From a virus, in IMG/VR virus record IMGVR_UViG_3300046516_000316, positions 1 to 21,337 of that record: DNA of 21,337 nt, one strand, 5' to 3'. This document shows, piece after piece, positions 7,106 through 14,902 of the stretch. Numbering within the stretch: position 1 is the first letter of the stretch; each line of letters opens with the position of its first letter. The position numbers and the translations under genes are program-made. The notes under the pieces were generated by a model. The model did no database searches. It saw only the letters and a list, made by a program, of their open reading frames with translations, and was not told the origin of the DNA.

Positions 7106-7661
7106 ATGGAATCAAAAAACTGCACGAAGTGCGGAGAAGTTAAGCACATTCTCGAATTTCGACCGATCAAGACGAAGGCTGGAACAAGATCCGAATGCAT
7201 ACTTTGTGAGCGCGCCAGCAACCGCGCATACCATCACAAGAACGCTGATCGGCGCAACTCAGAAAGTCGGCAGTATTATGCGGATCATCAAGAGTCTCTG
7301 CGGAAAAGAGCGGCGGACTGGCGCACCAATAATGTCGACCAAGTACGGATCTGGAGCGCCCAAGCATATGCATCAGATCCCAATGGGGCGCGCGCGAGGA
7401 ACATAGCCTGGAAGGCAGCTAACAAGCACAGAGTTATCGCTGCCATTGCGCGCCGCACTGCATCAAAATTGCTAGCCACGCCGAAGTGGGCAAGTAATAG
7501 CAAAATCGAAGAATTCTATTTCGCCGCTCAATCACGTGGATCATATTGTTCCGCTACAAAGCAAGCGTGTATGTGGCCTGCATTGTGAGGCGAATTTGCA
7601 GGTATTGCGTGGTTCCGAGAACCGGTCCAAATCTAATAGCTATTGGCCCGACATGCCGTAA
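7106..7661 (+). pseudogene. HNH endonuclease gene, frameshifted
   Basis: The first frame (7106-7588) encodes a zinc-ribbon start (CTKC ... CILC), a long basic repetitive helix and then [10 protein letters not shown], the usual run-up to an HNH domain. It then leaves the expected reading and ends at 7588 in unrelated residues. From 7530 the +1 frame reads [32 protein letters not shown] and WPDMP, stopping at 7661: a complete HNH core (H-x-D-H ... N ... N-x-x-K). Related phage HNH proteins have about 9-10 residues between these two parts, so a deletion of length 3n+2, perhaps 26 or 29 nt, near 7527-7533 best explains the break. The residues around the zinc and HNH sites are intact. Such enzymes are usually free-standing homing endonucleases. 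It is inserted between sheath and tube genes, and its base composition is more A+T-rich than its neighbours. Confidence 0.85.
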
Positions 7662-7689
7662 CAGGTAGTCAGACACAACATCATCTAGA

Positions 7690-7718
7690 CCCGCTCAGCG
7701 CAAGCTCAGCGGGTTTTT
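7690..7718 (+). terminator. Intrinsic terminator before the tail tube gene
   Basis: CCCGCT (7690-7695) pairs with AGCGGG (7708-7713). After a C-C mismatch an inner AGC/GCT stem is closed by a GCAA tetraloop, and the hairpin is followed by five T. The tube start codon is only 15 nt after the T run. It probably belonged to the sheath-tube intergenic region before the HNH gene was inserted. Confidence 0.85.
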
Positions 7719-7733
7719 CTTTTGGAGCTTGAA

Positions 7734-8165
7734 TTGGCTACCTTAACAAACGCAAACTCGGTCTTAATGTTATCGGTCGGTGGCATTTTCCCGGTGCCAC
7801 AGCAACTTCAGGGGTACAGCGTCGACGACATGTTCTCGTCTGCAGACGTGACCTCCGCTGAAGCCGTGATGGGCGTGGACGGCAAACTGTCGGGTGGCTA
7901 CACGCCGTACCCTACGATTATCGAAATTACTTTGCAGGCCGATTCCGCGTCCGCGTTCATTTTCGATACGTGGGGTACCGCAGAAGATACGGCGCGTGAA
8001 ATCTTCATTGCTCAACTGACGATCCTGCTGCCCGGCACCGGACAAAAGTTCGCCTGCACCAAAGGCATCATGACCAGCAAAAGCAAGATGCCCACCGGCA
8101 AGAAAATCCTTCAGCCGCGTAAATGGGCAATCACCTTCGAATCTGTCAGCCCGGCTCCGTTCTGA
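7734..8165 (+). CDS. Tail tube protein
   Basis: I place the start at TTG 7734, which has GGAG (7724-7727) at 6 nt spacing and gives MATLTNANSVLMLSVGGIFP; the in-frame TTG at 7722 overlaps that SD. The 143-residue product contains VPQQLQGYSVDDMFSSADVT, AEAVMGVDGKLSGGYTPYP, ITLQADSASAFIFDTW and a C-terminal KILQPRKWAITFESVSP. These are the typical blocks of the tail tube proteins found next to DUF3383 sheaths. It stacks into the inner tube of the contractile tail. A TTG start just behind a terminator may limit expression, which is odd for so abundant a protein. Confidence 0.82.
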   Translation: MATLTNANSVLMLSVGGIFPVPQQLQGYSVDDMFSSADVTSAEAVMGVDGKLSGGYTPYPTIIEITLQADSASAFIFDTWGTAEDTAREIFIAQLTILLPGTGQKFACTKGIMTSKSKMPTGKKILQPRKWAITFESVSPAPF

Positions 8166-8166
8166 T

Positions 8167-8559
8167 ATGGCACGTAAAACTGCAATCATTACGATCGACG
8201 CGAAAGGTCGGGACAAAGGGAAATCTTTCGTCTTGACCGAACTGCCCACGGCCGAATCCGAAGAGTGGGCCGGCCGCGCCCTCTTCGCCCTGATGAACGC
8301 CGGCGTCGAGATCCCCGACAACATCGCTGAGGCCGGTCTCGCCGGTCTCGCGGCGATGGGTATCAAGGCAATCACGAAACTTCCGTTCGACGCCGCGAAG
8401 CCGCTTCTGGACAAGATGATGGAGTGCGTCCAGATCCAGCCGAGTCCCGGCGTCGTTCGGTCGTTGATCCCAGATGACATCGAAGAAGTTGCAACGATGC
8501 TCACGCTGCGCAAGGCGATCTGGAATCTGCATACGGATTTTTTTACCGTAGGCGCGTAA
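8167..8559 (+). CDS. Tail assembly chaperone, short (unshifted) form
   Basis: This 130-residue protein starts 1 nt after the tube stop. It is helical after a short beta start (ARKTAIITIDAKGRDKGKSF) and contains LPTAESEEWAGRALFALMNA. Its position between tube and tape measure genes is that of lambda gpG and P2 E, which chaperone the tape measure protein during tail assembly and are absent from the virion. The last codons cross a T7 run that allows a -1 shift into a longer form. The family is inferred from size, place and the frameshift layout. Confidence 0.75.
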   Translation: MARKTAIITIDAKGRDKGKSFVLTELPTAESEEWAGRALFALMNAGVEIPDNIAEAGLAGLAAMGIKAITKLPFDAAKPLLDKMMECVQIQPSPGVVRSLIPDDIEEVATMLTLRKAIWNLHTDFFTVGA

Positions 8560-8765
8560 TCGATACGGGGCCACCCGGTATTCCGAATTCGCGCCTCATT
8601 GAGTACGCAAACCTGCCGCGTTCGATTGGCACCATCGTTTCGCGACGCATGGCGACTCTGCACGAGTTGCAGTCTGTCTACGGCGCCGAAGACCTCTACA
8701 ACTTGTTGGAGGTTCTAGTGATCGACAACTACAACGAACGCGTGCTTTCAAAGCAAGGTAAATAA
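8167..8765 (+). CDS. Tail assembly chaperone, long form by -1 ribosomal frameshift
   Basis: In-frame decoding gives 126 residues to DFF (TTT at 8542-8544). A -1 slip then reads TAC at 8544 and continues 73 more residues to the TAA at 8763-8765, about 199 residues in all. The extension (IPNSRLIEYANLPRSIGTIV ... MATLHELQSVYGAEDLYNLL ... NERVLSKQGK) looks like real coding sequence and fills the gap exactly up to the tape measure gene. It has no convincing start codon with an SD of its own. This mirrors lambda G/GT and P2 E/E+E'. Confidence 0.8.
8538..8545 (+). other. -1 frameshift slippery site T TTT TTT A
   Basis: The seven T at 8538-8544 are phased as T TTT TTT relative to the upstream gene, so both P- and A-site tRNAs can re-pair after slipping back one base. 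The unshifted frame stops 15 nt later (8557-8559). A small CGGG/CCCG hairpin (8566-8569 / 8574-8577) lies about 21 nt downstream. I see no strong stimulator at the classic 5-9 nt distance. Confidence 0.75.
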
Positions 8766-8767
8766 TC

Positions 8768-10585
8768 ATGGCCACCGTTATCGATTCGCTGGTCGTGACA
8801 CTCGGTCTTGACCCGAAGGCATTCAAAACCGGTTCAGCGCAGGCCCGCACGGATCTCAAGGCGACGTCCGACGAAGCACAGAAGCGCGCGAGAGAGATGG
8901 AGGCATCCGGCAAGGTCGCAGCGCAATACTTCTCCAAGATCCGCAACGAGGCGCTTGCCCTGATCGGCGTGTTCACTGCCGGCGTCGGCATCAAGAACTT
9001 CGTTGAGAATACGATCGTCGGCGCGGCCAGCCTCGGGCGCCTGTCCCAGAACCTAGGGATAAGCACAGAGCGCCTGTCCGCGTGGCAGCGCGTGGCCGAA
9101 GATGCGGGCGGCACGGCCGAGGGCATGACCGCCCAGTTGAAGGAATCGCAGAAGACCATCGCGCAGTTCAAGGTGGGGCAATCAAGCGAGTCGCTTCAAT
9201 GGTTCTGGCGGATGGGTGGTAACAAAGAAGATTTGAAGGATGGAAATTCCTATCTTCTGGCCCGCGCTGACATCATTTCCAAGATCTACAAGACCGATCC
9301 GGGCCGCGCGCAACTCGTCGCGTCACAGATGGGTATCAGCGATGACCAGTTCAATCTGCTGAAGCAAGGCCGTTCTGCTGTATTGGATCAGGTCGCGGCG
9401 ATGGAGAAGTTGTCCGCGATCTCTGCGGAGGATGCCCGTCAGGCTGATGAACTGCGCAAGAAGTGGCTCGGCGTTGAGCGCACCTTTACCCTCGTCGGGA
9501 TCAAGGTCGTTGAAGCGCTGATGCCTGCGTTCGATACGCTGATCGGCTACATCAAGCAACTTGGCGACTGGGTCGTCTCGCATAAGGACGACATCACCAA
9601 CTGGGTGAATGGCGCGGTCAAGTCGATCCAGGACTTTGCCAAGATCGCCAATGATGCTGCTGAAGCCGTAGGTGGCTGGAAAAACGTTCTGATCGGGCTG
9701 GCTGCGATCAAAGTCCTTGGCATGGTGTCGCCGCTTCTTAGCCTCGCCGGCGCTCTTGGCTCAGTTGGTTCCGCTCTTGGCGTCATTGGAGGCGGCATCG
9801 GTGCTACCGCTCTTGCTGTGCTCGGCGGTATCGGTGCGATGGTCTATAGCAAAGGCCTCAACACTGGCGAAGACGACTACCTAAAGGCGCACCAAGGTTC
9901 AACGTGGGACGGCGATCCGGTCGGAAAGGCTCGGCAAGGCGCAAATTCTGGATCACTCTCCGATCGCCAGAAGTACCTGGCTGGCCGACTCAAGGGAGCG
10001 GGTTATAGCGATGCCCAAGTCGCGGGGATCATCGGCAGCCTCATGCAGGAAAGCGGACTTGATCCGAACGCCGTCAACACGACATCGGGCGCAACTGGCA
10101 TCGCACAATGGCTCGGTCCTCGGGCTAAGGCATTCAAGCAGCAGTTTGGCCACTCGCTGAAGGAATCGACGTTCGGTGAGCAGACGGACTTCATGCTTCA
10201 GGAGCTGAAGACGACAGAGAAGCTGGCTGATAGCCGCATTCGCCTTGCGAAGACCGCCGCACAAGCTGCGGAGATTCACGCGCGCGAGTTTGAGCGGCCT
10301 GGCGCTGCGGAGGCAAACATCGCCCGGCGACAAGGGTATGCGAACAGCGTGTATGCGTCGCTCGGTCAGGCTAATGCCGCTGCGGTCGCCTCTCTGCCCG
10401 TTGGCTCAAGCGTATCTGCGCCGCCGGTCGCATCGACGTCGAACACCAGCAGCAGCGAAGTCAACATCAACGGTCCGATCAACGTCCATACGCAGGCTAC
10501 CGATGCTGCTGGCGTGGCCCGTGGTCTGGGTTCGGAAATCAGCAAGTACCACTTCGTCGCGCAAGCCAACACTGGACTGACCTAA
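8768..10585 (+). CDS. Tape measure protein with tail lysozyme domain
   Basis: This 605-residue protein starts at ATG 8768 with AAGG 9 nt upstream. The N-terminal part is long helix with heptad-like charge (residues about 10-80). A middle hydrophobic Gly/Ala-rich region (about 305-360) could cross a membrane. Residues about 400-530 form a phage tail lysozyme-type domain: RQKYLAGRLKGAGYSDAQVA, then MQESGLDP with Glu428 as the likely catalytic acid, TGIAQWLGPR and QTDFMLQEL. The tape measure sets tail length and passes into the cell on infection; the lysozyme would cut peptidoglycan for DNA entry. About 420 residues remain for the rod, suggesting a rather short tail. Confidence 0.87.
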   Translation: MATVIDSLVVTLGLDPKAFKTGSAQARTDLKATSDEAQKRAREMEASGKVAAQYFSKIRNEALALIGVFTAGVGIKNFVENTIVGAASLGRLSQNLGISTERLSAWQRVAEDAGGTAEGMTAQLKESQKTIAQFKVGQSSESLQWFWRMGGNKEDLKDGNSYLLARADIISKIYKTDPGRAQLVASQMGISDDQFNLLKQGRSAVLDQVAAMEKLSAISAEDARQADELRKKWLGVERTFTLVGIKVVEALMPAFDTLIGYIKQLGDWVVSHKDDITNWVNGAVKSIQDFAKIANDAAEAVGGWKNVLIGLAAIKVLGMVSPLLSLAGALGSVGSALGVIGGGIGATALAVLGGIGAMVYSKGLNTGEDDYLKAHQGSTWDGDPVGKARQGANSGSLSDRQKYLAGRLKGAGYSDAQVAGIIGSLMQESGLDPNAVNTTSGATGIAQWLGPRAKAFKQQFGHSLKESTFGEQTDFMLQELKTTEKLADSRIRLAKTAAQAAEIHAREFERPGAAEANIARRQGYANSVYASLGQANAAAVASLPVGSSVSAPPVASTSNTSSSEVNINGPINVHTQATDAAGVARGLGSEISKYHFVAQANTGLT

Positions 10586-10586
10586 C

Positions 10587-11258
10587 GTGCCATTTATCCA
10601 ATTTCCGAATGTTCCGGCTGTTCCGGGAGTGCCGGCGCTGTTGCGAAGCGTGACAGTGCCGACCCCGGAGGCGTTGGAAGTCGGAGCATTGGGGGCGCTT
10701 GCCTCGCTGCTCGGATTCTCGGCGCCCGTCTGGGGGATCTTCGACCTGAATGGCAATCAGGTGCTTCAGCCGGATTCGTTCCTCGCACTGGACTACAAGA
10801 ACAACTCCCGCGTTTCTGACTACCCGCAGGAACAGGGCGCGTTCGCAAGCTACAACAAGGTCGCGACTCCGTACGATGTACGGGTTCGCATGGCTATCGG
10901 CTCTGACCTGGCGAGCCGTACCGCGTTCATCGCCCAATGCGATGCGATGCTTTCCTCGATTGATACGTTCAACGTCGTCACGCCTGAAAAGACCTACGTC
11001 AACGCGACCGTCGAGAACGTTGATTATCGCCGCGAGACGAAGAATGGCGCGACGATGATCACTGTTGACATGTGGTTTCTTGAGGTCCGCGAGAACGCTA
11101 CCGCTCAGTTCAGCGCGAGCGCGTCAAGCTCGCCTCTTGCTGCAAGTCAGGTGCAATCTCCGAGCGCTGCGGACTCCATCAGCAACGGCCAGATTCAGGC
11201 GGTCACGCCGGTCCAAACCCCAGCCGTCTTGTCCGGCCCTCTTGGTCAATTCGCGTAA
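10587..11258 (+). CDS. Dit-like baseplate protein
   Basis: This 223-residue protein has a GTG start just after the tape measure stop and only a weak SD. The Pro-rich start FPNVPAVPGVPALLRS is followed by WGIFDLNGNQVLQPDSFLAL, RVSDYPQEQGAFASYNKVAT and VDYRRETKNGATMITVDMWF, the pattern of Dit-like N-terminal domains in contractile-tail phages. The C-terminal 55 residues are Ser/Ala/Gln-rich and probably disordered. Such proteins join the tube end to the hub. It begins a chain of closely spaced baseplate genes. Confidence 0.72.
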   Translation: MPFIQFPNVPAVPGVPALLRSVTVPTPEALEVGALGALASLLGFSAPVWGIFDLNGNQVLQPDSFLALDYKNNSRVSDYPQEQGAFASYNKVATPYDVRVRMAIGSDLASRTAFIAQCDAMLSSIDTFNVVTPEKTYVNATVENVDYRRETKNGATMITVDMWFLEVRENATAQFSASASSSPLAASQVQSPSAADSISNGQIQAVTPVQTPAVLSGPLGQFA

Positions 11259-11557
11259 TGTTGACGATCCCACTGCAGGCCACTCCGAGCCAGTCACTGA
11301 GCGTTCTGCTGGCCGGCCAGAATTGCCAGATCAACGTCTATCAGAAATCGACGGGGATGTATCTGGACCTGTACGTCAGCAACTCTCCGATCATCACCGC
11401 AACGATCTGCCTCGATCGCGTTCGCATGGTGCGCGAGACGTACCTAGGGTTTATCGGCGATCTCTCGTTCACCGACACGCAAGGCACAAGCGATCCGGTC
11501 TATACGGGTCTCGGGTCGCGGTTCGTTTTGCTCTATCTGGAAGCAAGTGATCTATGA
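11258..11557 (+). CDS. Baseplate plug protein (Pam3 gp18-like)
   Basis: This 99-residue protein overlaps the preceding stop by 1 nt (TAATG). It is entirely beta-like: LTIPLQATPSQSLSVLLAGQ, CQINVYQKSTGMYLDLYVSN and a C-terminal SDPVYTGLGSRFVLLYLEAS. Size, sequence and place between the Dit-like and hub genes fit the small plug subunits described in the simple baseplate of cyanophage Pam3. The name is by family pattern. Confidence 0.7.
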   Translation: MLTIPLQATPSQSLSVLLAGQNCQINVYQKSTGMYLDLYVSNSPIITATICLDRVRMVRETYLGFIGDLSFTDTQGTSDPVYTGLGSRFVLLYLEASDL

Positions 11558-12411
11558 CCTTCGTAAAGCGCCGGATCGATGTGACCATCAGTCTCGCAGA
11601 AGGCCAATTCGGAGAAACACAGGGGCCAGATGTCACACTCAGCGGATTAAGAGCGAAGGCGTCCATTGTCACGTACAACGGCGATGCGCAAGGCCAGATG
11701 CAGTTGCGAGTCAACGGACTGCCGCTGAGCATGATCAACCAGCTCACAACGGTTGGCCCGATCATGCAGCAACGTCGCGACAACCGGATTCTTGTGGCGG
11801 CCGGCAACGATGGTGGCGCGATGTCCACCGTCTATCAGGGAACCTTTGCTTCTGCATTCGGTGAGTTCCAGAGCGCGCCCGACGTTGCATTTAACATCAC
11901 GGCACTGTCTGCCTCACTTCAAGCGGTAAAGCCAGTCAATGCCATCAGTTTCCGCGGCCCGACTGATGCGGCTACGGTTATCCAGGGCATAGCCCAGACG
12001 ATGGGCTTTGCGTTCGAGAACAACGGGGTAACGGCGCAACTTTCCAGCCCGTACTTCAGTGGAACCGCGTACGAGCAGCTCAAGTCTTGCGCTCGAGCGG
12101 CGAACATCTACTTCACTGTAGACCGCGGAACAGTAGCCATATGGCCAAAGACGGCAGCGCGTACGGGCGATCCAATCCCGATCTCCCCAGCGACCGGAAT
12201 GGTCGGGTATCCAGTTTTCTCGGGCAATGGCATCGGCCTGACGACCGAATTCAATCCCGATCTGAAGTTGGGCGGTCAGGTGAATGTCAATAGCTCGATC
12301 ACCGTCGCAAACGGAATCTGGAACGTTTTCAGCATCGTCCATGAGTTGGAAAGCGAGATGCCTGGCGGAGCCTGGTTCTCGCATATCGGCTGCTACAAGC
12401 TCGGCATATGA
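11554..12411 (+). CDS. Baseplate hub protein
   Basis: This 285-residue protein overlaps the plug gene by 4 nt (ATGA). It begins VKRRIDVTISLAEGQFGETQ and contains GLRAKASIVTYNGDAQGQMQ and the late ILVAAGNDGGAMSTVYQGTF block typical of phage hub proteins of the gp27/gp44 class. The C-terminus ends with FSIVHELESEMPGGAWFSHI, which resembles the conserved end of these hubs. It should form the trimer under the tube that holds the spike, encoded next and overlapping by 4 nt. Confidence 0.75.
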   Translation: MTFVKRRIDVTISLAEGQFGETQGPDVTLSGLRAKASIVTYNGDAQGQMQLRVNGLPLSMINQLTTVGPIMQQRRDNRILVAAGNDGGAMSTVYQGTFASAFGEFQSAPDVAFNITALSASLQAVKPVNAISFRGPTDAATVIQGIAQTMGFAFENNGVTAQLSSPYFSGTAYEQLKSCARAANIYFTVDRGTVAIWPKTAARTGDPIPISPATGMVGYPVFSGNGIGLTTEFNPDLKLGGQVNVNSSITVANGIWNVFSIVHELESEMPGGAWFSHIGCYKLGI

Positions 12412-13130
12412 ACAATTTCGGATACACCGGAACGCAGGAGCCAGCATCGGGCGCCGGAGACTTCGGCGCCCTTTCCTTTCTGGTCAATCAGATTCTCGCG
12501 CGCATCAGCACGATCACGCTGGTCAAGATCGTCTCTGTCACGAACAACGGCGGCGTCTCGCCAGTCGGCTTTGTCGATGTTCAGCCGCTGGTGAATCAGG
12601 TGGACGGCGCGGGGAATGCTACGCCTCACGGCATCGTCTACGGCCTGCCCTACTTCCGGCTCCAGGGCGGCACGAACGCGATCATTCTCGACCCGCAGGT
12701 TGGCGACATCGGCATGTGTGGATTCGCAAGCCGCGACATCTCATCGGTAAAGGCGTCGAAGGCGCAGGCTAATCCCGGTTCTGGCCGGGTGTTTGATATG
12801 GCTGATGGCCTCTACTTTGGCGGATTCCTAAACGGTACGCCGACGCAGTACGTCCAGTTCAGCGCATCCGGCATCAACGTCGTCTCACCGACCAAGGTCA
12901 CGATCACGGCGCCGAATATCGAGTGCGACGCATCAACTGCGTTTGCAGTGAACTCTCCGATTATTACTCTGAATGGTGCGCTCAATCAGGGCACAGGTTC
13001 GAATGCAGGCAATGCCACGATGGGCGGAACGCTAACGGTGACAACCGACGTCATCGGTGGCGGCAAGAGCCTCAAGACGCACACGCACACGGCGCAAGGC
13101 GCTACCGCAGTCACGACTCCGCCGAACTGA
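12408..13130 (+). CDS. Baseplate central spike protein (gpV / Gp138-type)
   Basis: This 240-residue protein overlaps the hub gene by 4 nt (ATGA). The N-terminal OB-like part reads ITLVKIVSVTNNGGVSPVGF, VDVQPLVNQVDG and DPQVGDIGMCGFASRDIS, a Gp138-type pattern. The rest is a repetitive beta stretch ending in KSLKTHTHT, where His225 and His227 form the HxH metal-binding apex seen in membrane-piercing phage spikes. It would puncture the outer membrane on sheath contraction. Confidence 0.85.
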   Translation: MNNFGYTGTQEPASGAGDFGALSFLVNQILARISTITLVKIVSVTNNGGVSPVGFVDVQPLVNQVDGAGNATPHGIVYGLPYFRLQGGTNAIILDPQVGDIGMCGFASRDISSVKASKAQANPGSGRVFDMADGLYFGGFLNGTPTQYVQFSASGINVVSPTKVTITAPNIECDASTAFAVNSPIITLNGALNQGTGSNAGNATMGGTLTVTTDVIGGGKSLKTHTHTAQGATAVTTPPN

Positions 13131-13480
13131 TGAACACACTTCTTTTGGATAGAACGGTCTGGGATCTGGTCCTGAACGCAAGTGGTGATATCGCGCTCGC
13201 CTCCGATCCGTACAGCATTGCGCAGGACGTCGCCTCCGCAGTAAAGCTCTTCAAATCGGAGTTGTGGTTCGACACAACCAAGGGCGTGCCGTACTGGCAG
13301 GAGATATTGGGTCAGTGGCCGCCGCTTCCTGTTGTCCGGGCTGCGATCGAAGCAGCCGCGCTCACCGTGCCCGAAGTCGCTACGGCGCAATGCACCCTCG
13401 CCTCATTCGCTGATCGCCAGATTACTGGCCAGGTCATCGTCACCACCTCCAGCGGTACGACGCAAACCGTCTCCTTCTAG
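13130..13480 (+). CDS. Baseplate wedge protein, gp25/gpW-like
   Basis: This 116-residue protein starts at ATG 13130, overlapping the spike stop by 1 nt (TGATG); the longer reading from 12923 lies in the spike gene and is rejected. Features are LDRTVWDLVLNASGDIALA, a conserved SIAQDVASAVKLFKSELWFD, and KGVPYWQEILGQWPPLPVV, the layout of small gp25/W-like wedge proteins. The C-terminus is beta (GQVIVTTSSGTTQTVSF). It links hub and J-like wedge. Confidence 0.8.
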   Translation: MNTLLLDRTVWDLVLNASGDIALASDPYSIAQDVASAVKLFKSELWFDTTKGVPYWQEILGQWPPLPVVRAAIEAAALTVPEVATAQCTLASFADRQITGQVIVTTSSGTTQTVSF

Positions 13481-13488
13481 GGCTTCAC

Positions 13489-14901
13489 ATGGCAACAAAC
13501 GTACCGGGCATCCAGTTCACGGATGCGGGGCTAGTGCTGCCTTCCGAATCCGCAATCCTAGCTGGCGTCCAGGCGGATATTGACGCGGCTTTCGGAGGAG
13601 GGGTCAATCCGGCACTGGAAACACCCCAAGGGCAGATTGCATCGAGCACTACCGCGATCATTGGCGACGTAAATAATCAGTTTGTCTACCTCGCCAATAG
13701 CGTGGATCCCGCGTTTGCATCCGGGAGATTTCAGGATGCGATCGGAGCGATTTATTTTCTGACCCGACTCCCGGCGCAACCGACGACGCTGCAAATCGAG
13801 TGCATCGGGCTGGTCAATGTCGTTATCACAGTTGGAGCGCAGATCCAGGATCTGAATGGAAATATTTATGCGTGCACGACGGCCGGAACGATTCCGCCGG
13901 GCGGTGCAATTACGCTTCCATTTGCGGCTCTCTCAACCGGCCCAATCGCTGTACCGTCTAGCAACGCCGTCGAAATATTTCAGGCCATTCCGGGGTGGGA
14001 CACGGTCACGTGCACGTCCGGCATCATTGGTCGGACTGTCGAGGGCCGCGCAGCCTTCGAATTGCGACGACAGCAGAGTGTCGCACTGAATTCGGTAGGG
14101 ATGCTGGATTCGATCCTCGGATCAGTGCTGAATGTGCCCGGCGTCGTTGATGCCTTTGTGCTAGATAACCCCACAGCAACTGCGCCGACAATTGGCGGTG
14201 TCACGCTCAATCCGAATAGCGTTTATGTTGCGGTTGCGGGTAGCTTTACGCCTTTAGACGTTGCTGAAGCGATCTGGATCAAAAAACCGCCGGGTTGTGC
14301 ATATACGGGCAATACGTCGGTAACCGTGACCGATCCTAATCCGATTTATGCCACTCCGCCCAGCTATACGGTGTTGTTCGAAACGGCGGTCAATACGCCG
14401 ATATTTTTTGCTATCACGATCAGGAATGGTACCTCTGTACCATCTACCGCATTAGCTCAGGTTCAGGCCGCTCTTGATTCTGCATTCTCAGGATCTGACG
14501 GCGGAGTCATTCCACGCATTGGCTCTGAGATCTTCGCAAGCCGCTTCTATTCCAACATTGCGCTACTTGGTGCGTGGGCGCAGATCATCTCGCTACAGAT
14601 CGGGTGCATCAACGTCCCATCTGCGACGTTTTCTGGATCAATCACTGGTAACGCGCTCACAGTTTCTAGCGTGGCCTCGGGGTCGCTGGCAATCGGCCAA
14701 TACATCTGCGATTCCTCCGGCGAAATCATATCGGGAACGCAGATCACGGCTGGCAGTGGAACCTCTTGGACCGTGAGTATTTCACAAACGGTGGCTAGTG
14801 AAACGATGTTTGGCGTCGTCCCTAACCAGAACGACGTAACGATGAACATCAATCAGGAGCCGACATTCGCCGCTGCAAATGTGATTCTGACGCTGAGTTG
14901 A
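13489..14901 (+). CDS. Baseplate J-like wedge protein
   Basis: This 470-residue protein starts 8 nt after the wedge gene. VPGIQFTDAGLVLPSESAIL, ADIDAAFGGGVNPALETPQG and GRTVEGRAAFELRRQQSVAL are clear J-family (gp6-like) blocks, and FASRFYSNIALLGAWAQIIS marks the end of the core. A beta module like that of the cement protein is inserted at residues 381-442, and the family-typical NQNDVTMNINQEPTFAAANV follows it. The protein forms the iris of the baseplate with the W-like and DUF2612 proteins. Confidence 0.88.
   Translation: MATNVPGIQFTDAGLVLPSESAILAGVQADIDAAFGGGVNPALETPQGQIASSTTAIIGDVNNQFVYLANSVDPAFASGRFQDAIGAIYFLTRLPAQPTTLQIECIGLVNVVITVGAQIQDLNGNIYACTTAGTIPPGGAITLPFAALSTGPIAVPSSNAVEIFQAIPGWDTVTCTSGIIGRTVEGRAAFELRRQQSVALNSVGMLDSILGSVLNVPGVVDAFVLDNPTATAPTIGGVTLNPNSVYVAVAGSFTPLDVAEAIWIKKPPGCAYTGNTSVTVTDPNPIYATPPSYTVLFETAVNTPIFFAITIRNGTSVPSTALAQVQAALDSAFSGSDGGVIPRIGSEIFASRFYSNIALLGAWAQIISLQIGCINVPSATFSGSITGNALTVSSVASGSLAIGQYICDSSGEIISGTQITAGSGTSWTVSISQTVASETMFGVVPNQNDVTMNINQEPTFAAANVILTLS
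14629..14814 (+). repeat. Third copy of the beta module, inside the J-like gene
   Basis: Residues 381-442 follow the same pattern as the two copies at 1207-1587: GSITGNALTVSSVASGSLAI, GTQITAGSG and WTVSISQTVASE. It is flanked on both sides by J-family sequence, so it looks like an insert near the C-terminus of the protein. Confidence 0.7.
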
Positions 14902-14902
14902 T

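Noticed and set aside
7770-8663. Minus-strand ORF of 297 codons over the tube and chaperone genes
   Set aside because: It is antisense to two well-supported genes and crosses the frameshift site; no domain recognised.
12923-13129. Upstream extension of the gp25/W-like gene from 12923
   Set aside because: The extra residues are a shadow of the spike gene; the family-like protein starts at 13130.
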